From Zygnema cylindricum (Eukaryota > Streptophyta > Zygnematophyceae > Zygnematales > Zygnemataceae), in assembly GCA_037447655.1 (NCBI GenBank), contig JBBHKE010000967.1, forward strand, positions 62,001 to 126,000: a stretch of DNA of 64,000 bases, given 5' to 3'. This document shows, in pieces, positions 1-12,377 of this stretch (position 1 is its first letter; each line of letters starts with the position of its first letter). The position numbers and the translations under genes are program-made. A model generated the notes under the pieces. That model was not told the origin of the DNA. It saw only the letters and a program-made list of their open reading frames with translations, and searched no databases.

Positions 1-3000
1 TGACACAAACTATTAACGCTAACAAGAATTATAACCTTAATTACACAAAGTGTTAGCAATAACAAGAATGGCTTTCTAACTTACACAAACTGTTAGCGAT
101 AGCAAAAATTGTTACCTAAATTACAGAAACAGTTAGCGATAACAAGAATTGTTATCTAAATTACACAAACATTTTGCAATTAGTGGAATTGTTATCTAAA
201 CTACACAAACTGTTAGCGCTAACAAAAATTGTTACCTAAATTACACAAACAATTAGCGATAACAAGAATTTTTACCTAAATTACACAAACAGTTATCGCT
301 AACAAGAATTGTTACCTAACTTACACAAACTGTTAGCTATAAAAGGAATTGTAACCTAACTGACACAAACTCTTATCGCTAACAAGAATTGTTATCTAAC
401 TTACACAAACTGTTAGCGATAACAATAATTGTTACTTTAATTACAGAAAAAATTAGCGATAACAAGAATTGTTACCTAAATTACACAAACTGTTAGCGAT
501 AACAGAAATTGTTACCTAAATTACACAAATTGTTAGCTATAAGAGGACTTGTTACCTAACTGACACAAACTGTTAGCTCTAACACGAATTGTTACCTAAG
601 CTAAACAAACTTTTAGTGATTACAGGAATTGTAACCTAAATTACACAAAGTGTTACCGATAACAAGAATTGTTTTCTAACTTACACAGATTGTTAAAGCT
701 AGAAGAATGGTTACCTAACTTACACAAACAGTTAGCGATAACAAGAATTGTTATCTTAATTACACAAACATTTTGCAATTAGTGGAATTGTTATCTAAAC
801 TACACAAACTGTTAGCGCTAACAAAGATTGTTACCTAAATTACACAAACAGTTAGCGCTAAAAAAAATTGTTACCTAACTTACACAAACTGTTTGCTATA
901 ACTAGAAATCTTACCTAACTGACACAAACTCTTATCGCTAACAGGAATTGTTATATAACTTACACAAACTGTTAGCGATAAAATAATTGTTACTTTAATA
1001 AAAGAAACAATTAGCGATAACACGAATTGTTACCTAAATTACACAAACTTTTTGCGATAACAGAAATTGTTGCCTTAATTACACAAACTGTTAGCTATAA
1101 GAGGAATTGTTACCTAACTGACAAAAACTGTTAGAGCGCTCTAACAGGAATTGTTATCTAACGTAAACCAACTGTTACCAATTACATGAATTGTAACCTA
1201 AATTACACAAAGTGTTAGCGATAGCAAGAATTGTTTTCTAACTTACAAAAATTGTTAGAGCTAGAAGACTGTTTATCTTACTTACACAAACAGTTAGCAA
1301 TAACAAGAATTCTAACCTAAATTACACAAACTGTTAGCGATAATAGGAGTTGTTATCTAAATTAAACAAACTTTTAGCGATACCAAGAATTGTACTCTAA
1401 ATTACCCAAACAGTTAGCAATAACAATAACTGTTATCTAAATTACACAAACTATTAGCGGTAACATGAGTTGTTATCTAACTCACACAAACTGTTAGGTA
1501 TAACAAAAATTGTTACCTTAATTACACAAATAATCAGTGATAACAAGAATTGTTACCTAAATTACACAAACAATTAGCGATAACAATAATTGTTACCTAA
1601 ATTACACAAACAGTTAGCGCTAAAACGAATTGTTACCTAAATTACAGAAACAATATGCGATATCAAAAATTGTTACCTAAATTACACAAATAGTTAAAGA
1701 TAACAAGAATATTTTTCTAAATTACACAAACTGTTTGCGATATTAAGAATTGTTACCTTAATTAGAGAAACAATTAGCGATAACAAGAATTGTTATCTCA
1801 CTTACACAAACTGTTACCGCTAATAAGAATGGTTACTTAACACAAACTTTAAGCGATAACAAGAATTGTAAACTAAATTACACTAGCAGTAAGTGATAAC
1901 ACGATATGTTACCTAAATTACAAAAACTGTTAGCGTAACAAGAATTGTTATCTAAACTACACAAATTGTTAGCGATAACAAGAATTGTTACCTAAATTAC
2001 ACAAACAATTAGCGATACCAAGAATTGTTACCTATATTACAGAAACAGTTAGCGATAACACGAACTCTAATCTAAAATACACAAACTGTTTGCGCTAACA
2101 TCAATCGTCATCTAACTTACACAAACAGTTAGCAATAACAAGAATTGTTACCTAAATTGCAGATACTGTTAGCGATAACAAAAATTGTTACCTAAATTAC
2201 ACAAATTGTTAGCGAAAACAAGAATTGTTACCAAAATTACACAAACAATTAGCGATAACAAAAATTGTTGCCTAAATTTCATAAATACTTAGCGCTAACA
2301 AGAATTGTTATCTAAATTACACAAACAATTAGTGATAACAAAAATTGTTTTCTTAATTACACAAACAATTAGCGATAACAGGAATTGTTACCTAAATTTC
2401 ACAAAATGTTAACGATAACTGGAATTGTGACCTAAATTACACAAATAGTTAGCGATAGCAATAGTTATTACCTAAATTACACAAACTGTTATCAATTACA
2501 GGAATTGTTTTCTAACTTACACAAACAGTTAGCGATAACAAGAATTGTTACCTATATTACACAAATCGTTAGCGATAATAAGAATTGTTACCTATATTAT
2601 ACAAACAGTTAGCGATATCAAGAATTGTTACCTAAATTACACAAACAGTTAGCAATAACAGGAATTGTTATCTTATTTACAAAAACAATTAGCGATAACA
2701 AGAGATGCTACCTAAATTACACAAACTTTTAGCCATAACAAGAATTGTTACTTAAATATCACAAACAATTAGCGATAACAAGAATTCTTATCTTAGTTAC
2801 ACAAACTGTTAGTGATAACTGGAATTGTAATCTAAATTACACAAACTGGTAGCGCTAACATGAATTGTCATCTAACTTACACAAACTGTTAACGATAACA
2901 AGAATTTTTACCTAAATACAAAAATTGTTCGCAATATCAAGAATTGTTACCTAACTTACACAAACAGTAAGCGATAACAAGAATTGTTACCTAAATTACA

Positions 3001-4665
3001 AAAAGATTTAGCGCTAACAAAAATTGTTATCTAAATTATAGAAAGAGTTAGCGCTAACAAGAATTGTTATCTAAATTACACAAACATTTAGCGATAACAA
3101 GAATTCTTACCTAAATTACACAAACAGTTAGCGATAATAGAAATTGTTATCAAAATAACACAAACTGTTAGGGATAACAAAAATTGTAGTCTAAATTACA
3201 CGATCTGTTAGCGCTAACATGAATTGTTATCTAACTTACAGAAACTGTTAGCGATAACAAGAATTTTTACCTAAATACAGAAATTGTTCGCAATATCAAG
3301 GATTGTTACCTAAATTACATAAACTGTTAGCGATAACAGGAATTGTTATCTAAATTACACAAACTGTTATTGATAACAAGAATTCTGACCTAACTTACAC
3401 AAACAGTTAGCAATAACAAGAATGGTTACCTAAATTACATAAATACTTAGCGCTAATAAGAATTGTTATCTAAATTACACAAACAATTAGTGATAACAAG
3501 AATTGTTTTCTTAATTACACAACTTATTAGCGATAACAGGAATTGTTACCTAAATTACACAAACTGTTAGCGATATCAAGAATTGTTACCTAAATTTCAC
3601 AAACAACTAACGTTAACAAGAATTGCTACCTAAATTACACAAAGAGTTAGCGACAATAAGAATTGTTACCTAAATTACAAAAACAATTAGCGCTAAAAGA
3701 AATTGTTACCTAAATTACACAAATTCTTAGCGAAAATAAAAAATGTAATCTTAAATACACAAACTGTTAGCGATAACAAGAATTGTTACCTAAATTACAA
3801 AAATATTAGCGATAATAAGAGATGTTACCTTAATTACAGAGGCTGTTAGCCATAACAAGAATTGTTACCTAAATATCATAAACAATTAGAGATAACAAGA
3901 TTTGTTACCTAAATTACACAAACAGTTAGCGCTAACAAGATTTGTTACCTAAATTAAACAAACAGTTAGCAATAACAAGAATTGTAACCTAAATTACATA
4001 AAGAGTAAGCGCTAACAGGAATTAATATCTAAAATACAAAAATTGTTTGCGCTAACAAAAATTGTTATCGTAGTTACACAAACTATTAGCGATAATTGGA
4101 ATTGTAATCTAAATTACACAAACTGTTAGAGCTAACATGAATTGTCATCTTACTTACACAAACTGTTATCAATAACAATAATTGTTACCTAACTTACACA
4201 AATTGTTAGCAATAACACCAATTGTTATCAAAATTACACAAACTGTTAGCGATAACAAGAATTGTTACCTAAATTACATAAAGAGTAAGCGCTAATAGGA
4301 ATTGTTATCTAAATTACACAAACTGTTAGCTATAACAAGAATGGTTCCCTAACTTACACAAACTGATAGCGATAAAAGGAAATTGTTATCTAAATTACAC
4401 AAACTGTTAGCGCTAAAATGAATTATAGTCTAAATTACACAAACTGTTAGCGCTAAAATGAATTGTTATCTAACTTAAACAAACTGTTAGCGATAACAAG
4501 AATTGTGACCTAATTTACACAAACAGTTAGTGATAATAGGAATTGTTATCTAAATTACACAAACTGTTAGCAATAACAAGAATTGTGACCTAACTTACAC
4601 AAAAAAGTAAGCAATAGTAAGAATGGTCACCTAACTTACACACACTGTTAGCGATAATAGGAATT
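1..4665. repeat. 40-bp satellite array, left block
   Basis: About 116 diverged tandem copies of a 40-bp unit fill this block from the first base. The unit reads approximately TTACACAAACTGTTAGCGAT followed by AACAAGAATTGTTACCTAAA. Each unit holds two short dyads, GTTA(N4)TAAC and AACAA(N3)TTGTT. Copies differ at scattered positions and some are 1 bp short. Blocks of variants recur at longer spacing, for example near 170 and 768, and near 2931 and 3290. I see no gene; the few short ORFs are chance readings of the repeat. A centromeric or heterochromatic satellite is plausible but not shown. Confidence 0.97.
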
Positions 4666-5530
4666 GTTGTTGTTCTGAGACAACTGCTGGCATTGAAGAT
4701 GAAGAAGATGCAGCAGTAGTCATCGTATAACAAATCAAAAGAGGAAGCTTCCACAAATACCGATGGCTGAACAGCAACTTTGACAGACTATTACTTTCAA
4801 AAAAACGCCCCAATGGTCCTGAAAATTTACCACATTGTAGATAACATAAAAAACAACACACACACATTATTTCAGTGAATTCTGCTCAAAGATTTGTGAG
4901 ATATGCAGAAATGAAATTACATAAAACTGAGTGTACAGTTTTCATATCATTTGTTCCTAATGAATAAAATTCACTAAGTCCTACTTCTATACATCGAAAC
5001 TACACTAAGCTGTACGGAGGCATTCCAGCCGTACATCTAACATTCTAACACAACAAATACTGTGAGTATACCTGTGTACTGAAGGTATGTCATAAACCAC
5101 ATTCTCAACACTAAACAACTAATTCACTACATACAAAATTTTGTTCTACCAAATATTTACACCGAAGTTCAGACAACGTAAAGTGATAGTGATCTAGTCT
5201 CGCCGATAGTGATCTAGTCACGCCTCGTCAGTATTTGTTGGCGCCGGCTGTCAACTGTCCGATTAGAGGATTTGGGACAGTAGAATTGACTTCACGAATT
5301 CCCGTGGTCCTGCCGAATTTCCGTACGTCCACAGAGGACATACTCACGCATTTCTCTCAAGTGACGACTTGTGTCCCAAGTGTGAATGAACCGCGAACTC
5401 CCAACTTTAGTGTCACACTAATTTTGGTAAGTACTGAACCGAACTCAACCAAAAATAACTTAAGTCTTGCACAGCTCTCTCTCCCTCACAACTGAGGCAT
5501 AGAGAGGACTAAAGCTTTCTTCAAAACAAC
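4666..5530. mobile_element. 865-bp TIR element inserted in the satellite, copy A
   Basis: This non-satellite block interrupts the array exactly within one unit. It is flanked on both sides by AATT (4662-4665 and 5531-5534), which is single in an uninterrupted unit, so a 4-bp target duplication is visible. The ends are short inverted repeats, GTTGTTGTTCTGA at the left and a right end whose complement begins GTTGTTTTGA. Related copies lie at 16855-17696 (complete) and 11273-11882 (truncated). The only ORFs are short and resemble nothing I know, so it looks non-autonomous. The ends do not fit a TG...CA LTR. The superfamily is unassigned. Confidence 0.85.
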
Positions 5531-8500
5531 AATTGTTACCTAAATTACACAAATTGTTAGCGATAACAAGAATTTTTACCTAAATTACACAAACAACTAA
5601 CGATAACAAGAATTGTTAGCTAAATTACAAAAACAGTTAGCGATCACAATAATTATTACCTAAATTACACAAACAGTTAGCACTAACATGAATTGTTATC
5701 TAACTTACACAAACAGTTAGAGCTAACAAGAATGGTTACCTAAATTACACAAACTGTTAGCGATAACAATAATTATTACCTAAGTTACACAAACATTTAG
5801 CGATAACAGGAATTGTTTCCTAAATTACACAAACTGTTAGCCATAACAAGAATTGTTAACTAAAGTACACAAACAATAAGCGATTACAAGAACTGTTACC
5901 TTAATTACACAAACATTTAGCGCTAACAGGAATTGTTATCTAACTTACACAATTTGTTAGCAATAACAAAAATTATTGCCTAAATTACACAAACAGTTAG
6001 CAATAACAAGAATTGTTTCCTAAATTACACAAACAATTAGCGCTAACATAAATTGTTATCTAACTTACACAAACTGTTAGAGCTAAAAAGAATGGTTACC
6101 TAACTTACACAAACTGTTAGCGATAACATGAATTGTTACCTAACTTACACAAACTGTTAGCGATAACAAGAATTGTTACCTAACTTACATAAACTGTTAG
6201 CGATAAGAAGAATTGTTACCTAAATGACACAAACTGTTAGCGATAACAAGAATGGTTACATAAATTACACAAATAATTAGCGATAACAAGAATTATTACC
6301 TAACTTACACAAACTCTTAGAGCTAATAAGAATGGTTACCTAACTTACACAAACTCTTAGCGATAACAAAAATTGTTATCTTATTTACACAATCTGTTAG
6401 CGCTAACAAGAATGGTTTCCTAACTTACACAAACTATTAGAGAAAACAAGAATTATTACCTATATTATACTAGTCGTTAGCGATAACAAGAATTGTTACC
6501 TAAAGTAAACAAACAGTTAGGAATAACAAGAATTGTTACCTAAATTACAGAAACAGTTAGCGATAATAATAATTGTTACCCAAATTACACAAACTGTTAT
6601 CGCTAACACGAATTGTTATCTAACTAACACAAATTGTTAGCGATAAAATGAAATGTTACCTAAATTACACAAACAATTAGTGATAATAAGATGTATGACG
6701 AAAATTTCACAATCAGTTAGCGATAACAAAAATTGTTACATAAAATACACAAACAGTTAGCGAACATAAGAATTGTTACTTTAATTACACAAACTGTTAG
6801 CGATAACTTGAATGGTTACCTAACTTACATAAATTGTTAGCGGTAACAGGAAATGTTACCTAAATTACACAAAGTGTCAGCGATACCATAATTGTTACCT
6901 AAATTACACAAATTGTTAGCGCTAAAAGGAATTGTTAACTAACTTACACAAACTGTTAGCGATAACAAGAATTGTTACCAAAATTACACAAACAGTTAGC
7001 GCTAACAGGATTTGTTATCTAACTTACACAAACTGTTAGCGATAACAAGAATTGTTACCTAAATTACTAAAAACAGTTAGCCATAAAGAGAATTGTTACC
7101 TAAATTACACAAACTGTTAGCGATAACAGGAATTGTTACCTAAATTACACAAACTTTTAGCGATAATAGGAATTGTTACCTAAATTACACAAACTGTTAG
7201 CGATAACTTGAATGGTTACCTAACTTACACAAACTGTTACCGCTAATAGGAAATGTTACCTAAATTACACAAACTGTTAGCGATAACAATAATTCTTACC
7301 TAAATTACACAAACTGTTAGCTCTAAAAAGAACTGTTATCTAACTTACAAAAACAGTTAGCAATCACAATAATTCTCACCTAAATTACACAAACAGTTAG
7401 CACTAACATGAATTGTTATCTAACTTACACAAACAGTTAGAGCTAACAAGAATGGTTACCTAACTAACACAAACTTTTAGTGATAACACGAATTGTTACC
7501 TAAATTACACAAACTGTTAGCCATCACAAGAATTGTTAACTAAATTACACAAACAATTAGCGATTACAAGAATTGTTACCTAATTACACAAACATTTAGC
7601 GCTAATAGGAATTGTTATCTAACTTACACAATTTTTTAGCGATAACAAAAATTGTTACCTTAATTACAGAAACAGTTAGCGATAACAATAATTGTTTCCT
7701 AAATTACACATACAGTTAGCGCTAATATGAATTGTAATCTAACTTTCACAAATTGTTAGAGCTAACAAGAATGGTTACCTAACTTACACAAACTGTTAGC
7801 GATAACATGAATTGTTACCTAACTTACACAACCGTTAGCGATAACAGGAATTGTTACCTAACTTACACAAACTGTTAGCAATAACAAGAATTGTTACCTA
7901 AATTACAGAAACAGTTAGCAATAACAATAATTGTTACCTAAATTACACAAACAGTTAACGATAACAAGAATTGTTTCCTAAATGACACAAACTGTTAGCG
8001 ATAACAAGAATGGTTACCTAAATTACACAAACTGTTAGCGATAACAGGAATTATTACCTAACTTACACAAACTCTTAGAGCTAATAAGAATGGTTACCGA
8101 TCTTACACAAACTCTTAGGGATACCAAGAATTGTTATCTTATTTACACAAACTGTTAGCGCTAACAATAATGGTTACCTAACTTACACAAACTATTAGAG
8201 AAAACAATAATTGTTACCTATATTATTCAAATCGTTAGCGATTACAAGAATTGTTACCTTAATTAAACAAATAGTTAGCAATAACAAGAATTGTTACCTA
8301 AATTAGAGAAACTTTTAGCGATAATAAGAATTGTTACCCAAATTACACCAACTGTTATCGCTAACATGAATTGTTATCCAACTAACACAAATTGTTAGCG
8401 ATAACAAGAATTGTTACCTAAATTACACAAACAATTAGTGATAACAAGATGTATGACCTAAATTTCACAAACAGTTAGCGATAACAAGAATTGTTACCTG

Positions 8501-9100
8501 AAATACACAATCAGCTAGCGATAACAAGAATTGTTACCTAAATTACACAAACTATTAGCGATAATTTGAATGGTTACCTAAAATACACAAACTGTTAGCG
8601 ATAACAAGAATTGTTACCAAAATTACACAAACTGTTAGCGCTAATAGGATTTTTTATCTAACTTACACAAACTGTTAGCGATAACAAGAATTGTTACCTA
8701 AATTACTAAAAACAGTTCGCGATAATAAGAATTGTTTCCTAAATTACACAAACTGTTAGCAATAACAAGAATTGTTACCTAAATTACACAAATTGTTAGC
8801 GATAATAGGAATTGTTACCTAAATGACACAAATTGTTAGCGATAATAGGAATTGTTACCTAACTTACTCAAACTGTTAGCGCTAACAGGAAATGTTACCT
8901 AAATTACACAAACTGTTAGCGATAATAATAATTGTTACCTAAATTACACAAACTGTTAGCCCTAAAAAGAATTGTTATCTAACTTAAACAAACTGCTAGC
9001 AATACCAAAAATTGTTACCTAAATTACACAAACAGTTAGCGATAACAAGAATTGTTACCTAAATTACAAAAACAGTTAGAGATAGCAAGAATTGTTACCC
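5531..9100. repeat. 40-bp satellite array, right block
   Basis: This is the continuation of the same 40-bp array, about 89 units. A long-range duplication is visible. Rare variants such as a unit containing GATGTATGAC recur near 6688 and 8445, and TATATTAT-containing units recur near 6462 and 8219. Both pairs are about 1757 bp apart, close to 44 units. The array stops at about 9100, four bases before the ATG of a decayed retroelement, with no LTR or transition sequence between them. Confidence 0.97.
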
Positions 9101-9104
9101 AAAA

Positions 9105-10665
9105 ATGCCGGGTATGGGGATTTTAGATTTTACCACGGTAGTCACCCGGACTCAAGAACTGGTAGATCTTTTGAAATCTTAGGGCCAGGCTACGACGGCG
9201 TCTGGACCCATCGTTGTAGATTAGGAGGCCTTAGAGGTGGAGAGGCAAATTTTATGGGAACATAAATTGAATCTTATTCAGAAAGCTTGGCGTAGGTCTA
9301 GTGGGATTTTCCGCGGGTCTGTTCTCACTTATCCAAGAGCGCCAACGTAGGAAACGACTCCCATTTCAGAAACTCAACCTGGAATTCCACCCTCAAAAAT
9401 TAGATGAGATCCACCTCTTCAGCGGGAAGGGGGGGGGATAACAAGACTAATGGGAAGGGGCTGGTTGCAAATCTACCTCGTGAACTTGCTCCTTCTCCTT
9501 GAGAAATGCCCACCTTTGTCTTGGTGGAGGTCTCCTCTACCGTGGATTCTTTGGTGGAATTACGACTGGACGAAAGGTTGCACTTTCATTTAAGACCGTC
9601 CACCCCTCCTCTCAAACCAACTTACCCACCATCTTTCCCTACAATACAGAAACTGCCTTCCGGTTTCGAAATTTACAAGACGGAGAAACAACTGCGGGAG
9701 AATGAATCACTAGAGAGAGAGAGAGATAGTGTAACCATGACTAGTTTGAGAAATAAGTGTCAGAACGCCCCAACGACGACACTCTAGGGACTCCTCTTTT
9801 ACAGGATTCACGCTGCGAGAGTGAGGAAACAGGAGGAAAGGAGCAAGAAAAATTGGAGGAACTAGATTCCTCATTTTCATCACCGAAAGCTTAACCTCTT
9901 TGTTCCAAGCCGATGGTCATGTGAGTAAGGCACCTCACGCCCTACGCCCTCACCCATGTCAAAACTTTGGCCTCATCCCACAATCACCAAGAAAAAATCC
10001 TCATTCAGGCATTGGGAGAGGAAATACACTCGGGAAGAGAAAAGGTCGCAAGGGCAAATCTGCCAAATGCCGTCTTTTTGTCCGCAGAACCAAAAACCCC
10101 TATGATGGATAAGGATTATAAGGCATTATCGGTAGCTCTAATTCTGAACCGGACCGGAAATTTCAAGCTTAACAAATACGGCGGGTATCAAGATGTAGTG
10201 GTCGACACCTGGGCGCTCCCAAACCTCAATACCATTTCGGCTTTATAGCAGATGCAAAAGGAACTCTGGCCAAAAATTTGCCCGAGCAGCATCTGCCTAA
10301 GTACGGTTAGCAGCAAAAGTCAGCCAGTTTATCGGATAATCAACGTCATAGAGATTGAAATTTCCGATATCGCAGGTCAACGAGTCTAAATTGAGCTTCC
10401 ATTCTTAGTGGTTGAAGGTACGCAATTTGAAATTTTGTTGGGTATGGCCACATGGATCCGGCTGAACTTGGGGTTAAATGTGTGGAAAGAGCAGTTAACC
10501 GTTCGGGACCCCAGTGATTCGGAAAGAACAAAGGTGGTGGTTCATTTGAATTTATGGAATCGGAGGAAGACTAATGTCCCTGTGTCTAGATGTTACCCAG
10601 TGTATGCAACCTCCTCTCTGACGCAACTTTTCGCTTGCTCCTCGGATATAGCGGAGGAGATTTAG
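9105..10665 (+). pseudogene. Decayed retroelement gag and retropepsin-like region
   Basis: A reading frame opens at ATG 9105 with a short stretch typical of a gag start (MPGMGILDFTTVVTRTQELV) and is soon broken by stops. After a hydrophilic linker (9506-9787) with frame changes, one frame can be followed from about 9838 to 10665 across several in-frame stops. It contains a retropepsin-like domain: VVVDTWALPNL near 10195 in place of the usual DTGA motif, and LPFLVVEGTQFEILLGM near 10395-10445, a typical C-terminal flap and helix of Ty3/gypsy proteases. The Gly-to-Trp change in the active-site triplet and the stops make it non-functional. No LTR, primer site or reverse transcriptase is seen next to it. 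A cytosine methyltransferase domain follows directly. Ty3/gypsy is the best fit, by inference. Confidence 0.6.
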
Positions 10666-10742
10666 CAATTCCCCATTTATAAGCGAGGGGAAGAGGAATA
10701 TCAGGAGAGGATATTAAAAATGGTGACACTTCGACAACGAGT

Positions 10743-11276
10743 GGATAGGACCTATTCACCTCTATTACCAAGAAACTTTTAAGCCTTCGGACAAAATCTT
10801 TGGAGATCCTATGTAAAGGTGACAAATTCAACCTACAAGTGGTGTCATTAACAATTCCAGATTCAAGATTCCGGATTCAATCTCTGTGTTCGGAAATCAG
10901 TTCTAATTTTAAAGCGGTTTTAAAAGTGGGATATAAGGTGGAAACCTATTCAGCTGTAGAAATCTCACCCGAGGCCCGAGCATTCAGCAAACACCGCCTA
11001 CACCAGCTCCACCAACTTTATCCTCACCAGCTTCTATTGTCCGCATTTTCAAAATATCACATAAGTCTTCCCTAGAATGTGGAGAACATCATGACACCTC
11101 ATCTAGCCAGTCTGGGAAGAGTGGATTTGGTAGTGGCAGGATTGCCTTGTCAAGGATACTCCCTTGCAAGATAAGGAAAGGGGCATAGAGACAGCAGAAG
11201 TAGAACATTTTTTCAGATGATTCAATTATTCTCATGGATACAGTAGCTCCAAAACACACCAGTGGGGTATGTGTTG
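10743..11276 (+). pseudogene. Truncated cytosine-C5 DNA methyltransferase domain, retroelement-associated
   Basis: One frame (third forward frame) reads as the N-terminal half of a C5-MTase fold, which methylates cytosine in DNA using S-adenosylmethionine. Motif I appears as SLCSEISSNFKAVLKVG near 10881, with the glycines of the usual SAM-binding loop degraded. Motif II follows (YSAVEISPEAR, acidic residue near 10959). A NVENI segment stands where the motif III DVRNI-type segment belongs. Motif IV is DLVVAGLPCQGYS, with the catalytic Cys codon at 11148-11150, and is followed by GKGHRDSRS and FFQMIQ. The frame is broken by TAG at 11073, TAA at 11172 and TAG at 11244, all one step from Gln codons. 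It ends at PVGYVL (11259-11276), just where the ENV motif should begin, at the edge of a repeat element. Motifs V-X are missing. The family call is confident; the clade is not. Confidence 0.78.
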
Positions 11277-11882
11277 TTTTGAGACAACTGGTGGCATTGA
11301 TGATGAAGAAGATGCAGCAGTAGTCATCGTATAACATATCAAAAGAGGAAGCTTCCACAAATACCGATAGATGAACAGCAACTTTGAGAGACTATAACTT
11401 TCAGAAAAACGCCCCAATGGTCCTGAAAATTTACCACAGTGTACATAACATACAAAGGAACACACACACAAATTTGAATGAATTCCGCTCACAAATCTGT
11501 GAGATATGCAGAAATGAAATTACATAAAATTGAGTGTACAGTTTTCATATCATTTGTTCCTAATGAATCAAATTCACTAAGTCCTACTTCTAAAAACCGA
11601 AACTACACTAAGCTGTACGGAGGCATTCCAGCCGTACATCTAACATTCTGACACAACAAATACTGTGATTTTACCTTTGTGCTGAAGGTTTGTCATAAAC
11701 CACATTCTTAACACTAAACAACTAATTCACTACATACAAAATTCTGTTCTACCAAATATTTACACCGAAGTTCAGACAACGTAAAGTGATAGTGATCTAG
11801 TCACGCCTTGTCAGTATTTGTTGGCGGGGGCTGTCAACCGTCCGATTAGAGGATTTGGCACCGTAGAATTAGCTTTCCCGAT
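11273..11882. mobile_element. Truncated copy B of the 865-bp TIR element
   Basis: It is colinear with 4666-5530 and 16855-17696 from the left end (GTTGTTTTGAGACAAC) through the CACTAAGTCCTACTTC and GTAAAGTGATAGTGATC blocks. Similarity is lost near 11865-11882, so roughly the last 250 bp are missing. Its left end falls inside the methyltransferase frame and terminates it. The right end is gone, so the target duplication cannot be checked. Confidence 0.85.
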
Positions 11883-12169
11883 TGGAGGGGGAAAGGAAGG
11901 GGGAGGGGATATCTTTTCGCCTTCCCATACATTCATTTCTATTTTTTGTCTGATTGTCTCCTATGTTTTGCATGCATGTCTACGGGAGGGCATTATCACC
12001 ATTATGGGAAGCATCCGTATTTGGTGGTTATTTGCAAAACTTCGATGAAAACTATTTCTGGCTATGGGCCCTTATCATGCGTTTCCCAAGCACGCTCGAC
12101 ATCCTCCCTGAATCTACAATCACGTTTTCACTCATGGCCTTTCCGGGAAGATTCTAGTACTCCTCTTTG
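11883..12169. other. Unassigned segment
   Basis: A GGGGGAAAGGAAGGGGG tract is followed by about 240 bp without recognisable coding similarity on either strand. It could be sequence that once continued the methyltransferase element, but I could not identify later methyltransferase motifs. Confidence 0.3.
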
Positions 12170-12377
12170 GACTTAAAACTGATTCTTATCTTCTTGGTGT
12201 ATTTGAAGGGATCAAATGACTTCCCTTTATCCATTACCACTAGGTTCTTAACTAGAATGACATCTTGTTTAGCTAAGTCATAGACTTTATATCCCTTGTC
12301 ATCCTCATCATATCCCACAAAATATCTTGGTTTCCCCTTAGCATCTAGGATCCGGTTTTTCCAATCTGTGTTCCAAA
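12170..12377 (-). pseudogene. Ty1/copia pol fragment (integrase C-terminal region)
   Basis: Read on the minus strand this encodes the segment after the copia integrase core. Recognisable pieces are KPRYFVGYDEDDKGYKVYDL and VILVKNLVVMD followed by DPFKYTKK. The same region occurs in the copia copies at 23987-24217 and 61400-61560. Only about 68 codons remain. It joins a Ty3/gypsy fragment directly at about 12377, so the junction is a recombination or deletion scar. Confidence 0.85.

Noticed and set aside
4631-4867. Short minus-strand ORF shared by TIR element copies (MTTAASSSSSMPAVV)
   Set aside because: It is partly conserved only because the element copies are homologous; each copy ends differently, and it lacks any protein-family signal.
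1-9100. CRISPR-like array
   Set aside because: The units are contiguous 40-bp tandem repeats without unique spacers, and the sequence is eukaryotic.
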